A DNA stretch of 64,000 nucleotides, from the NCBI GenBank assembly GCA_028284605.1, contig JANQRL010000032.1:62001-126000 (forward strand). The letters run 5' to 3'. Origin of the DNA: Paracoccaceae bacterium (GTDB lineage: Bacteria > Pseudomonadota > Alphaproteobacteria > Rhodobacterales > Rhodobacteraceae). Below are positions 53,161 to 62,310 of the stretch, piece after piece (the stretch's first letter is position 1; each line of letters opens with the position of its first letter). The notes under the pieces were generated by a model. It was given only the letters and a program-made list of their open reading frames with translations. It ran no database searches and had not been told where the DNA came from. Made by a program: the position numbers and the translations under genes.

Positions 53161-54375
53161 ATGACAGGAGCCCCGCGCCGCCGCGCCTTTGCCTTCATCG
53201 TGATGACGCTGATGCTCGACGCGATCGGGATCGGGCTGATCCTGCCGGTGATGCCGGACCTCATTCAGAGCATCGAGGGGCCGGGCCTCGGCAATGCCGC
53301 GCTCTGGGGTGGCATTCTGGCCACGATCTATGCGGTGATGCAGTTCACCTTCGGGCCCACCATCGGCTCGCTCTCGGACCGCTTCGGGCGGCGGCCGATC
53401 CTGCTCGCCTCGCTGCTGGTCATGTGCCTCGACTACATCGTGATGGCACTGGCCGGAACCATCTGGCTCCTCCTCGCCGCCCGCATGGTCGCCGGGGTCG
53501 CGGCGGCCACCGGCCCCACGGCGGCGGCGGCCATCGCGGACATGTCGGCGCCCGAGGAGAAGGCGAAGAATTTCGGGCTTGTCGGCGCGGCCTTCGGCGC
53601 GGGCTTCGTGCTGGGGCCGGTGATCGGCGGGCTCCTGGCGGAGTTCGGCACACGGGTGCCGTTCTATGCCGCCGCCGGCCTCGCCGCCGCGAACCTCGTC
53701 TTCGGCTATTTCGCCTTCCCCGAAACCGTCACCGACCGTATCCGGCGCCCCTTCGAATGGCGCCGGGCGAACCCGTTCGGGGCGTTCAAAAAGCTCGGCG
53801 AACTTGAGGGACTCAAGCGCCTCCTCCTGCTCTTCTTCCTCTACGAGTTCGCCTTCATCGTCTATCCGTCGATCTGGGCCTATTTCACCCAAGCGCAGTT
53901 CGGCTGGGAGCCCTCGACGGTCGGCCTCTCGCTCGCGTTCTTCGGGATCGCCATGGCGGTGGTGCAGGGCGGGCTGATCCGCATCGCGCTCGACCGGTTC
54001 GGGGACCGGGCGACGATCCTCTACGGCTTCACCTTCAACTTCTTCGCCTTCTCGGTGCTGGTCTGGCTGGAGAACGGCCTCGTGGCCCTCCTGTTCATCC
54101 CGCTCACCGCCCTCGGGGCGGTCGTCACCCCGGCCCTGCAAGGCCGGATGAGCCGGATCGCGCGCGACGACCAGCAAGGGGAGTTGCAGGGGGTGGTGAA
54201 CTCAACCCGTTCAGTCGCGGCGATCTTTTCGCCGCTCGTGATGACCCAGGTGTTCTGGGCCTTCACCACCGAAAGCGGCCCGTGGCTCCCCGGCGCACCC
54301 TTTGCCGTCTCGGCACTGCTGATGGTGGTCTGCCTCACGCTCTTCCTGAGCCGCCCGCGACAAGTCGCGGCCTGA
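53161..54375 (+). CDS. MFS drug/H+ antiporter, TetA-like (TCR/Tet family)
   Basis: The 404-residue transporter has 12 hydrophobic helices. Motif A reads [14 protein letters not shown] between helices 2 and 3. Motif C (antiporter signature) is [16 protein letters not shown] in helix 5. The start [25 protein letters not shown] fits the TetA group. The substrate cannot be read from sequence, and tetracycline resistance should not be assumed. A palindrome element lies 58 bp upstream. Confidence 0.9.
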   Translation: MTGAPRRRAFAFIVMTLMLDAIGIGLILPVMPDLIQSIEGPGLGNAALWGGILATIYAVMQFTFGPTIGSLSDRFGRRPILLASLLVMCLDYIVMALAGTIWLLLAARMVAGVAAATGPTAAAAIADMSAPEEKAKNFGLVGAAFGAGFVLGPVIGGLLAEFGTRVPFYAAAGLAAANLVFGYFAFPETVTDRIRRPFEWRRANPFGAFKKLGELEGLKRLLLLFFLYEFAFIVYPSIWAYFTQAQFGWEPSTVGLSLAFFGIAMAVVQGGLIRIALDRFGDRATILYGFTFNFFAFSVLVWLENGLVALLFIPLTALGAVVTPALQGRMSRIARDDQQGELQGVVNSTRSVAAIFSPLVMTQVFWAFTTESGPWLPGAPFAVSALLMVVCLTLFLSRPRQVAA

Positions 54376-54456
54376 AACGGGCGGAAAGGCGTCGCATTCC
54401 GCCAACCGGCCCGCCGCGCCACAGCCCAGTCTCTTGCAAAACGAGGAGGGACGGGC

Positions 54457-55539
54457 ATGGCACGGATTAGGGCGGCGGTGTGCCGGGACTTCGGTGCGCC
54501 TCTGGTGATCGAAGAGCTCGAACTGCGCGGGCCGGTCGCCGGCGAGGTGGAGGTCACGCTGGACGCCGTGGCGATCTGCCATTCCGACATCTCCTATGCC
54601 GAGGGCGGCTGGGGCGGCGTGTTGCCGGCGGTCTACGGGCACGAGGCGGCGGGCAAAGTGACGGCACTGGGGCCCGGCGTCGCGGGGCTCTCGGTCGGGG
54701 ACAATGTGGTGGTCACCCTGATCCGAGCCTGCGGCACCTGTCTGAGCTGCCAGACCGGACGACCGGTGACCTGCGAGAGCCCGGAGGGCGCAGCGGGCAG
54801 CCCGCTGACCGATGCAAGCGGCGTGCCGGTCGTGCAGGGCATGTTCTGTGGCGCCTTCGCCGAGAAGGTCGTGGTCGATCAGAGCCAGATCGTCACGGTG
54901 CCCACCGAGACACCGGCGGAGGCGACGGCGCTCCTGGCCTGCGGAGTCATCACCGGGGTCGGCGCGGTGGTGAATGCCGGCGGACTGCGCGCCGGGCAGG
55001 ACGCGGTGGTGATCGGCGCCGGCGGCGTGGGGCTGAACGCGATCCAGGGCGCGCGGATCGCCGGGGCCCGGCGGATCGTGGCGGTGGACATGTCGGAGGC
55101 CAAGCTCGAAATGGCCGCGGAGTTCGGCGCCACGGACCTGGTGCTCGCCACCGAGGAGAAGCCCTGGCGCGCGGCGAAGGCGGCGCTCGGGCGCGGCGCG
55201 GACCTCGTTCTGGTGACGGTCGGGATCGCCCCGGTCTACGATGCCGCGCCGCGCTACCTCGCCCCCGGCGGCAAGATCATCGCCGTGGGGATGCCTCATA
55301 GCGGGTCGGAGGCGCGCTACGCGCCGGACATGCTGGCCGCCACCGGGCAGGCCATCGTCGGCTCGAAGATGGGCGATGTCGTGATCAAGCGGGACATCCC
55401 GTGGATGGTCGACCTCTACGGCCAGGGGCGGCTGAAGCTCGACGAACTGGTCTCCGGGCGCTGGACGCTGGAGCAGATCAACGAGGCCATCGCCGACACG
55501 AAGGCTGGCGGAGCGAAGCGGAACGTGATCCTGTTCTGA
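54457..55539 (+). CDS. zinc-dependent alcohol dehydrogenase (MDR family)
   Basis: The 360-residue medium-chain dehydrogenase has catalytic zinc ligands in AICHSDISYAEG and YGHEAAG. The structural-zinc lobe is CGTCLSCQTGRPVTC (four Cys), and the Rossmann motif is VIGAGGVGLNAIQGAR. The C-terminal RWTLEQINEAIADT is typical of class III-like or NDMA-type dehydrogenases. The natural alcohol or adduct is unknown. AGGAGG precedes the ATG. Confidence 0.92.
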   Translation: MARIRAAVCRDFGAPLVIEELELRGPVAGEVEVTLDAVAICHSDISYAEGGWGGVLPAVYGHEAAGKVTALGPGVAGLSVGDNVVVTLIRACGTCLSCQTGRPVTCESPEGAAGSPLTDASGVPVVQGMFCGAFAEKVVVDQSQIVTVPTETPAEATALLACGVITGVGAVVNAGGLRAGQDAVVIGAGGVGLNAIQGARIAGARRIVAVDMSEAKLEMAAEFGATDLVLATEEKPWRAAKAALGRGADLVLVTVGIAPVYDAAPRYLAPGGKIIAVGMPHSGSEARYAPDMLAATGQAIVGSKMGDVVIKRDIPWMVDLYGQGRLKLDELVSGRWTLEQINEAIADTKAGGAKRNVILF

Positions 55540-55685
55540 GGTCCGACCCCATTCGCGGGCCAGGGCGTCGGCAGGTCGCTTTGCGGGGCCGGTTGCGGCC
55601 TGGGACGGCCCGTCGACGCGCCTTTCCGCCGCTCGGACCGGAGTGCGGCCGGGCCCGGATGGACGTGAACGGGCCTTCTCTTGTC

Positions 55686-56117
55686 TCAGAATGCACCGTC
55701 CCAGCCGTAGTAGAAGCCGGCAAGCTCTGCCCCGCCAAGCTTGCGGTAGAGCGCCTGAGCCTCCTGATTCTCGGCCTCGGTGCCGAGCCAGATCCCCTTG
55801 CAGCCCCGGTCCCGGGCGATGGCGATAAGCCGTTCGGTCACCGCAAAGGCGAGCCCCCGGCGGCGGTGGCTGTCGCGGGTGGCGATCTCGTTGATGAACA
55901 TCGCCGGCGGCTTGTCGGGGTGGAGCAGGATTGTGCCGCTGGCGAAGCTGACCGCCAGGGGGCCGTCGAAGGCGAGGACGATTTCGCTCCGTGGATCGAC
56001 GAGGAAGGCCCTGGACTGCTCGGGATCCGGCGCGTTGTCGAAAAGGCCCGGCTCGACGGAGAGCAGCAGGTCGAGGTCGTCTGGACCGAGCCGGCGAAGC
56101 GTGATTGGGTCGGGCAT
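55686..56117 (-). CDS. GNAT family N-acetyltransferase
   Basis: The 143-residue single-domain acetyltransferase from ATG 56117 has the acetyl-CoA loop HRRRGLAFAVTERLIAIA, and EIATRDS as the preceding strand. The C-terminal part (WLGTEAENQEAQALYRKLGG) is typical of the GNAT fold. It is divergent from the enolase-superfamily gene with only 21 bp between the starts. The acceptor amine is not evident. Confidence 0.88.
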   Translation of the reverse strand: MPDPITLRRLGPDDLDLLLSVEPGLFDNAPDPEQSRAFLVDPRSEIVLAFDGPLAVSFASGTILLHPDKPPAMFINEIATRDSHRRRGLAFAVTERLIAIARDRGCKGIWLGTEAENQEAQALYRKLGGAELAGFYYGWDGAF

Positions 56118-56138
56118 GGGACCTCTGGGAGGAAGAAC

Positions 56139-57374
56139 GTGAAACTCGCCGATCTGGAGGTCTTTGTCGTGGCGCCCCCGGCACCGGGCTGGGGCGGACG
56201 CTACTGGATCATCCCGAAACTGACCACCGATACCGGGATCGTGGGCTATGGAGAGTGCTACGCCGCCTCGGTGGGGCCCGAGGCGATGCGGGCGGTCATT
56301 GCGGATGTGTTCGAGCGACATATGGCCGGCGAGAACCCGGCCAATGTGGAACTGATGTTCCGCCGGGCCTATTCGGCGGGGTTCACCCAGCGGCCGGACC
56401 TCACCGTGATGGGGGTGTTTTCGGGCCTCGAGATCGCCTGCTGGGATATCCTCGGCAAGCATTACGGCCAGCCGGTTCACGCGCTTCTCGGTGGGAAGAT
56501 GAACGACCGTATCCGGGCTTATTCCTATCTCTATCCCGGCCCTGACCACCCGCTGCCGGAGTTCTGGGTCTCGCCGGAGATGGCGGGGGAGGCGGCGGCG
56601 GCCCTGGTGGCCAAGGGCTATTCTGCGGTGAAGTTCGACCCGGCGGGGCCCTACACGATCCGGGGCGGGCACAGCCCGGCGATGACGGACATCGCGCTCT
56701 CGGTGGCGTTCTGCAAGGCGATCCGCGAGGCGGTGGGGGACAGGGCGGACCTCCTCTTCGGCACCCATGGGCAGTTCACCACGGATGGCGCGATCCGGAT
56801 GGGGCAGGCCATCGCCCCCTACCGCCCGCTCTGGTTCGAGGAGCCGGTGCCGCCGGACAATATCGACGCCATGGCACGGGTCGCGGCGGGCCAGCCGGTG
56901 CCGGTGGCGACGGGCGAGCGGCTGACGACCATCGCCGAGTTCGGGGCGGTGCTGCGGGCCGGCGCGGCGTCGATCCTGCAACCGGCCTTGGGCCGCGCGG
57001 GCGGGCTCTGGCAGGCGCGCAAGATCGCGGTGCTGGCGGAGGCCATGAACGCCCAGATGGCGCCGCATCTCTATGCCGGACCGGTGGAATGGGCGGCCAA
57101 TGTGCAGCTCGCCGCGGCGATCCCGAACATCCTGATCGCCGAGACCATCGAGACCCCGTTCCATTTCGCCCTGATCAAGGGCGGGCTCAGTGTCGAGAAC
57201 GGCTACATCCCGGTGCCCGACGCGCCGGGGCTCGGGATCGAGGTCGACGAGGACCTCGCGCGGGCGCACCCTTATACCGGGACCGGCCTGCATCTCGAAA
57301 TGCAGGAGGCGCCCTGCGACTACCACGGCGGCAACCTCTTCGAAGGCGGGGCGCCGGCACAGCCGGAGGAGTAA
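56139..57374 (+). CDS. enolase-superfamily dehydratase/racemase (mandelate racemase/MLE type)
   Basis: The 411-residue protein has the capping domain (about 1-130) and a TIM barrel. The catalytic Lys region is YSAVKFDPAGPY. Metal ligands follow in the barrel: LLFGTHGQFT, WFEEPVPPDN and ATGERLTT (Glu), with a His in APHLYAGPVEWAA. These features resemble sugar-acid dehydratases of the superfamily. The exact sugar acid is unknown. GTG 56139 with GGAGG upstream was chosen; the upstream frame is antisense. Confidence 0.85.
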   Translation: MKLADLEVFVVAPPAPGWGGRYWIIPKLTTDTGIVGYGECYAASVGPEAMRAVIADVFERHMAGENPANVELMFRRAYSAGFTQRPDLTVMGVFSGLEIACWDILGKHYGQPVHALLGGKMNDRIRAYSYLYPGPDHPLPEFWVSPEMAGEAAAALVAKGYSAVKFDPAGPYTIRGGHSPAMTDIALSVAFCKAIREAVGDRADLLFGTHGQFTTDGAIRMGQAIAPYRPLWFEEPVPPDNIDAMARVAAGQPVPVATGERLTTIAEFGAVLRAGAASILQPALGRAGGLWQARKIAVLAEAMNAQMAPHLYAGPVEWAANVQLAAAIPNILIAETIETPFHFALIKGGLSVENGYIPVPDAPGLGIEVDEDLARAHPYTGTGLHLEMQEAPCDYHGGNLFEGGAPAQPEE

Positions 57375-57438
57375 GGCCGCCGGGCGGGCCGACCGGCGGG
57401 GGGTTCCCATTTGCCTGCCGTGGCGTCAAAAATCCGTC

Positions 57439-58101
57439 ATGTTCGCCAAAGGCTCTTTCCTGCGCACACTCGCCGCCCGGACCACGGGCCATGCGCTCGC
57501 GCTGGTGGCGCGATTCATCACCGCGGTGCGCGCCGACTGGCACGGGATCGAGCCGGTGGACCGGCAGCGGGTCTATTTCGCCAACCATGTCAGCAATGCC
57601 GACATGCCGATGATCTGGACCGTCCTGCCGCCGGCGATGCGGCGCAAGACAAGGCCCGTGGCGGCGGCGGATTATTGGCTGAAGAACAGCCTGCGCGCCT
57701 TCGTCGGCCCTGAGGTCTTCAACTGTGTGCTGATCGACCGCCGCCCCGATCACCGCGAGGAGGACCCGCTTGAGAAGATCCTCGAAGCGCTCGACGAGGG
57801 CTCGTCGCTGATCATCTTTCCCGAGGGCAACCGGAACATGACCGAGGCGCCGCTGCTGCCGTTCCGCGCCGGGCTCTACAATATCGGCAAGGCGCGGCCC
57901 GATGTCGACCTGGTGCCGACCTGGGTCGCGAACCTCAACAACATCATGCCGAAGGGCGAGGTGATCCCGCTGCCGTTCATTTGCACTGTCACCTTCGGGG
58001 CGCCGGTGAAGGTCGAGGAGGGCGAGAGCAAGGCCGCCTTTCTGGCCCGGGCGGCGGCGAAGCTGGCGGCGCTGGCGCCCGAGAACGGGGTCGAGGCGTG
58101 A
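57439..58101 (+). CDS. 1-acyl-sn-glycerol-3-phosphate acyltransferase (PlsC family)
   Basis: The 220-residue lysophosphatidate acyltransferase-like protein has motif I FANHVSNADMPMIW (NHxxxxD), motif III IIFPEGNRN and a short N-terminal hydrophobic stretch for membrane attachment. It would make phosphatidate. The next gene, overlapping by 4 bp, encodes a CdsA-type enzyme that uses phosphatidate, so the pair forms a coupled step of phospholipid synthesis. Confidence 0.88.
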   Translation: MFAKGSFLRTLAARTTGHALALVARFITAVRADWHGIEPVDRQRVYFANHVSNADMPMIWTVLPPAMRRKTRPVAAADYWLKNSLRAFVGPEVFNCVLIDRRPDHREEDPLEKILEALDEGSSLIIFPEGNRNMTEAPLLPFRAGLYNIGKARPDVDLVPTWVANLNNIMPKGEVIPLPFICTVTFGAPVKVEEGESKAAFLARAAAKLAALAPENGVEA

Positions 58102-59042
58102 CCGGGACGACGGCGGATATCCTGCTCCTCGCCGGCGGTGTCGTCGGCATCCTGCTGGGGCTCACGATCTTCGGAGAGATGCTGCGGCTGCGGGTGGCGG
58201 AGGGCCAGACCAACCCGGTCGTCGAAACCTTCATGACCCGGGTCCATTCCTGGTGGATCATGGTGGTGCTCCTGTCGCTGGCACTGCTCACCGGGCGGTT
58301 CGGGGTCGTGCTCCTCTTCGCCTTCGCCTCCTTCGCGGCGATGCGCGAATTGCTGACCTATGCGCAGAAGAACACCGCCGACCACCTCTCCCTGGCGCTG
58401 GCCTTCTTCGTGATCCTGCCACTGCAATACCTTTTCGTCGGGCTCGGCTGGTCGGCGCTTTTCGCGGTCTTCATCCCGGTCTACGCCTTCCTGCTGCTGC
58501 CGATGGTCTCCGCCCTGCGCGGCCATCCGGAGCGGTTCCTGGTGCGGGTGGCGGAGACGCAATGGGGCCTCATGATCTGCGTCTTCTGCATGAGCCACGT
58601 GCCGGCGCTGATGACGCTCGACATCCCCGGTTACGGCGATCGGGCGATCCTGCTTCTGGTGTTCTTCGTGATGGTGGTGCAGTTCGGCGATCTGCTCGAC
58701 TACTTCTTCGGGCGCCGGATCGGCAAGACCCGGATCGCGCCGGAGCTGAGCCCGAAGACCCTTGAAGGCATGACCTGCGGGGTGCTCTGCGCGGCGCTGA
58801 TCGGGGGGCTTCTGTCGTGGATCACTCCGTTCGGGCTCTGGGGCGCGATGGCGATGGCCGCGCTGGCCTCGATCACCGGCATGTTCGGCAGCCTTGTCTT
58901 CGCCGCGATCAAGCGGGACCGGGGGGTGAAGGACTGGTCGCACCTGATCCCCGGCCAGGGCGGGTTCATGGACCAGCTCGACAGCGTGATCTTCGCCGCG
59001 CCGATCTTCTACCACGTCACGCTCCTGATCTGGGCAAGCTGA
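58098..59042 (+). CDS. phosphatidate cytidylyltransferase (CdsA family)
   Basis: The 314-residue membrane protein has about eight hydrophobic helices. The CdsA signature is visible near the C-terminus: KRDRGVKDWSHLIPGQGGFM followed by DQLDSVIF. Compared with the consensus (HGG and DRxDS), His and Arg are both replaced by Gln. It makes CDP-diacylglycerol from phosphatidate and CTP. GTG 58098 overlaps the plsC stop. This is probably a second, divergent CdsA besides a housekeeping copy elsewhere. Confidence 0.85.
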   Translation: MTGTTADILLLAGGVVGILLGLTIFGEMLRLRVAEGQTNPVVETFMTRVHSWWIMVVLLSLALLTGRFGVVLLFAFASFAAMRELLTYAQKNTADHLSLALAFFVILPLQYLFVGLGWSALFAVFIPVYAFLLLPMVSALRGHPERFLVRVAETQWGLMICVFCMSHVPALMTLDIPGYGDRAILLLVFFVMVVQFGDLLDYFFGRRIGKTRIAPELSPKTLEGMTCGVLCAALIGGLLSWITPFGLWGAMAMAALASITGMFGSLVFAAIKRDRGVKDWSHLIPGQGGFMDQLDSVIFAAPIFYHVTLLIWAS

Positions 59043-59133
59043 GCGCCCAAGAAACGGGCAAATGCCGGAACCGGCGGCAGAAAGCCCCCCGACCCGGTTG
59101 TGTTCCGCCACCCAAGCCGCCCAGAATGGCCCC

Positions 59134-60552
59134 ATGGGGAGCTATTTCGATGAGATGTGGGATGACGGCGAGAGCCTGCGCGCACCCTATCGCGAGTTCG
59201 GCGCCTGGTTTGAGGGCGAGGACCCGGCGCGGCTGCGCGCGAAACAGAGGGAGGCCGACGACCTCTTCCGGCTGATGGGCATCACCTTCAACGTCTATGG
59301 CCGGGCCGAGGCGGAGGAGCGGCTGATCCCCTTCGACATCATCCCGCGCATCATCTCGGCCCGGGAATGGCAGAAGCTCTGCCGCGGGATCGAGCAGCGG
59401 GTCCGGGCGATCAACGCCTTTCTGCACGACATCTACCACCGGCAGGAGATCGTCCGCGCGGGCCGCGTGCCCGAGGCGATGATCGCGCGCAACGAGGCGT
59501 TCCTGCCGAAGATGATCGGGGTGAACCCGCCGGGCGGCGTCTACACCCATATCGTCGGCATCGATCTGGTGCGCACCGGGCCGGATGAATTCTACGTGCT
59601 GGAGGACAATGCGCGGACGCCCTCGGGCGTGAGCTACATGCTGGAGAACCGCGAGACGATGCTCCAGATGTTCCCTGAGCTCTTCTCCCAGACCCGGGTG
59701 CGGCCCGTCTCGGGCTATCCGCGCCACCTGCAACGCTCGCTCGCCGCCTGCGCGCCGCCGGCCACCACCGGACCGCCCTGCGTCGCCGTGCTGACCCCGG
59801 GCATCTACAACTCCGCCTATTTCGAGCACGCCTTTCTGGCCGACAAGATGGGGGTGGAACTGGTCGAGGGGCACGATCTGCGCGTCGTCGATGGCCGCGT
59901 GGCGATGCGGACGACGCAAGGGTACCGGCCCATTGACGTGCTCTACCGGCGGGTGGATGACGAGTTCATTGACCCCCTGAACTTCAACCCCGAGAGCGCG
60001 CTTGGCGTGCCCGGCATCATGGATGTCTACCGCGCCGGCGGCATCACCCTTGCCAATGCCCCGGGCACCGGCATCGCGGACGACAAGGCGATCTACAGCT
60101 ACATGCCCGATATCGTGGAGTTTTATACCGGCGAGAAGGCGATCCTTCAGAACGTGCCGACCTGGCGCTGTTCGGAACCCGAGGCCCTCGCCTATGTGCT
60201 CGACCATCTGCCGGAGCTGGTGGTGAAGGAGGTCCACGGCTCTGGCGGCTACGGGATGCTGATCGGGCCGGCGGCGACGAAGAAGGACCTGCGCGAGTTT
60301 GAACGCAAGCTCCGCGCCCGGCCCGGCAACTACATCGCGCAGCCGACGCTCAGCCTCTCCACCGTGCCGATCTTCTCCCGCGCCGGTCTCGCGCCGCGCC
60401 ATGTGGACCTGCGCCCCTTCGTGCTGGTCTCGCCGGAGGGGATGGAGATCACCCCGGGGGGCCTCACGCGCGTGGCGCTGAAGAAGGGCTCACTGGTCGT
60501 GAATTCCAGCCAGGGCGGCGGGACCAAGGACACCTGGGTCCTGGAGGAGTAG
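59134..60552 (+). CDS. circularly permuted ATP-grasp protein
   Basis: The 472-residue protein is a circularly permuted type 2 ATP-grasp (DUF404/407 type). The N-terminal block MGSYFDEMWDDG, GITFNVYGR and IPFDIIPRIISAREW matches the family, as do ARTPSGVSYMLENR and VKEVHGSGGYGMLIGP in the nucleotide site. These enzymes form amide bonds. The gene starts a coupled set with an alpha-E protein, a transglutaminase and an Anbu peptidase, a combination known from many proteobacteria and predicted to make and process a peptide-like product. Confidence 0.92.
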   Translation: MGSYFDEMWDDGESLRAPYREFGAWFEGEDPARLRAKQREADDLFRLMGITFNVYGRAEAEERLIPFDIIPRIISAREWQKLCRGIEQRVRAINAFLHDIYHRQEIVRAGRVPEAMIARNEAFLPKMIGVNPPGGVYTHIVGIDLVRTGPDEFYVLEDNARTPSGVSYMLENRETMLQMFPELFSQTRVRPVSGYPRHLQRSLAACAPPATTGPPCVAVLTPGIYNSAYFEHAFLADKMGVELVEGHDLRVVDGRVAMRTTQGYRPIDVLYRRVDDEFIDPLNFNPESALGVPGIMDVYRAGGITLANAPGTGIADDKAIYSYMPDIVEFYTGEKAILQNVPTWRCSEPEALAYVLDHLPELVVKEVHGSGGYGMLIGPAATKKDLREFERKLRARPGNYIAQPTLSLSTVPIFSRAGLAPRHVDLRPFVLVSPEGMEITPGGLTRVALKKGSLVVNSSQGGGTKDTWVLEE

Positions 60553-60555
60553 GGC

Positions 60556-61497
60556 ATGCTGGGCAAGACCGCAGGCGGGCTCTACTGGATGGCGCGGAAT
60601 CTGGAGCGCTCCGAGAACACCGCGCGGATGATCGAGACCGGGCAGCGGATCGCGCTCACCCGGGCCGGGGACACGACGGACGAATGGGGCTCGATCCTGC
60701 GTGCCGCGGCGGTGGGGCCGGGCTTTGCCGCCAAGCACGGCGAGCCGACCCGCGATGCGGTGATCGACTGGATGCTCAGGGACAAGGACAACCCGTCCTC
60801 GGTCCTCCGCGCCGTGGAGGGTGCCCGCAGCAATGCCCGCGTGGTCCGCACCGCGATCACCGAGGATGTCTGGGAGGCGGTCAATTCCTGCTGGATGCGG
60901 CTCTGCGACGCCCTGGCGCGGAAGGTCAGCGAGCGCGACCTGCCCCGGGTGCTGGACCTGATCCGCCACCGCTCCGCCCTGGTGCGCGGCGCCATGCACG
61001 GCACGATGCTGCGCAACGAATGCTACGATTTCGCCCGGATCGGTACCTTCATGGAGCGCGCCGACAACACCGCCCGGATCATCGACGTGAAATACTACGT
61101 GCTGCTGCCCTCGGCGATGGCGGTGGGCTCGCGGCTCGACAATGTGCAATGGGAGACGATCCTGCGCTCGGTCTCCGGCGAGGGCGGCTACCGGATGAGC
61201 TACGGCCATCAGGTGCGGCCCCGGGAGATCGTCAAGTTCCTCGTCCACGACCGGCAGATGCCGCGCAGCCTGAGCTTCTGCTGCGGCAAGGTCCGGGACA
61301 ATCTGAACTACCTCGCCACCGATTACGGGGCGCGGCATCCCTGCCACGATCAGATCGAGGCGCTCTGCCAGCGCTTTGCCAGCCAGGACGTGGATGCGAT
61401 CTTCGATTATGGCCTGCACGAGTATATTCAGGAAACGCTCTCGGCCCTAGGCGGGCTCAGCCGTCAGATCGAGGTGGACTACCGGTTCTATGAATAA
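60556..61497 (+). CDS. alpha-E domain protein (DUF403)
   Basis: The 313-residue protein is all-helical. The typical start MLGKTAGGLYWMARNLERSENTARMIE is followed by NARVVRTAITEDVWEAVNS and FMERADNTARII, the markers of the alpha-E (DUF403) family. Alpha-E proteins nearly always accompany the circularly permuted ATP-grasp, to which this gene is joined by a 3-bp gap. It may be a partner or scaffold, since no catalytic residues are known. Confidence 0.93.
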   Translation: MLGKTAGGLYWMARNLERSENTARMIETGQRIALTRAGDTTDEWGSILRAAAVGPGFAAKHGEPTRDAVIDWMLRDKDNPSSVLRAVEGARSNARVVRTAITEDVWEAVNSCWMRLCDALARKVSERDLPRVLDLIRHRSALVRGAMHGTMLRNECYDFARIGTFMERADNTARIIDVKYYVLLPSAMAVGSRLDNVQWETILRSVSGEGGYRMSYGHQVRPREIVKFLVHDRQMPRSLSFCCGKVRDNLNYLATDYGARHPCHDQIEALCQRFASQDVDAIFDYGLHEYIQETLSALGGLSRQIEVDYRFYE

Positions 61498-61500
61498 GCG

Positions 61501-62298
61501 ATGCGCCTGAAGATCTCCCACCTGACCCGCTACGACTACGACGAGGCCGTGCCTTATGGCCTCCAGCAGCTCCGCCTGACGCCGAAATCGACCCGAGCGC
61601 AGGAGGTCACGGCCTGGGCCACCCATATCGAGGGCGGCAAGAAGGAGCTGAGTTTCGAGGACCATCACCGGAACGTGGTGGAGCTGGTGAGCTTCGAGCC
61701 CGGGACTTCGACGCTGATCGTGCGGTCCGAGGGGGAGGTGGAACTGACCGATACGGCGGGCGTCGTGGGACCCCATGCCGGGTTCACGCCGCTCTGGCTC
61801 TTCCTGCGCTCGACACCGCTGACCCGGGCCGGACCGGGGGTGCGCGAGATCGTGCGGTCGGTGGAGGGCGAGGGCGAGATCGACCGGCTCCACGACCTTT
61901 CGGCCAAGATCCGGGGGCGGATCGCCTATGAGACCGGCGTCAGCCATCCCGGCTGGACCGCGGAGGATGCGGTGGAGGCCGGCCACGGGGTCTGCCAGGA
62001 CCACGCCCATGTCTTCCTCGCCGCCGCCCGCGCCATGGGCTATCCGGCGCGCTATGTCTCGGGGTACCTGATGATGAACGACCGGGTGAGCCAGGAGGCC
62101 GGGCACGCCTGGGCCGAGGCCCATGTGGACGGGCTCGGCTGGGCCGGGTTCGACGTCTCGAACGGCATCTCGCCCGACACCCGTTATGTCCGGGTCGCCA
62201 CCGGGCTCGACTATGCCGAGGCCGCGCCGGTCTCGGGCCACCGCTTCGGCAGCGGCGGCGAGACGCTCTCCGTCTCGCTCGACGTGGCCCAGCAATAG
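61501..62298 (+). CDS. transglutaminase-like cysteine peptidase family protein
   Basis: The 265-residue protein has a bacterial transglutaminase-like N-terminal domain (MRLKISHLTRYDYDE...) and a papain-like catalytic core. The catalytic Cys is in AGHGVCQDHAHVF, His in EAGHAWAEAHV and Asp in GWAGFDVSN. It lies three bases after the alpha-E gene. In this cluster it probably cleaves or transfers the amide product of the ATP-grasp enzyme. Confidence 0.93.
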   Translation: MRLKISHLTRYDYDEAVPYGLQQLRLTPKSTRAQEVTAWATHIEGGKKELSFEDHHRNVVELVSFEPGTSTLIVRSEGEVELTDTAGVVGPHAGFTPLWLFLRSTPLTRAGPGVREIVRSVEGEGEIDRLHDLSAKIRGRIAYETGVSHPGWTAEDAVEAGHGVCQDHAHVFLAAARAMGYPARYVSGYLMMNDRVSQEAGHAWAEAHVDGLGWAGFDVSNGISPDTRYVRVATGLDYAEAAPVSGHRFGSGGETLSVSLDVAQQ

Positions 62299-62310
62299 GA
62301 AGGACGGACG

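Noticed and set aside
52841-53164. A 107-codon plus-strand open frame in the gap before the MFS gene
   Set aside because: No ribosome site, low-complexity Arg/Pro/Ser content, and it runs through the inverted repeat and the palindrome pair.
53161-54375. Tetracycline resistance gene
   Set aside because: Only family-level similarity to TetA through MFS motifs A and C. Nothing specific to tetracycline can be seen.
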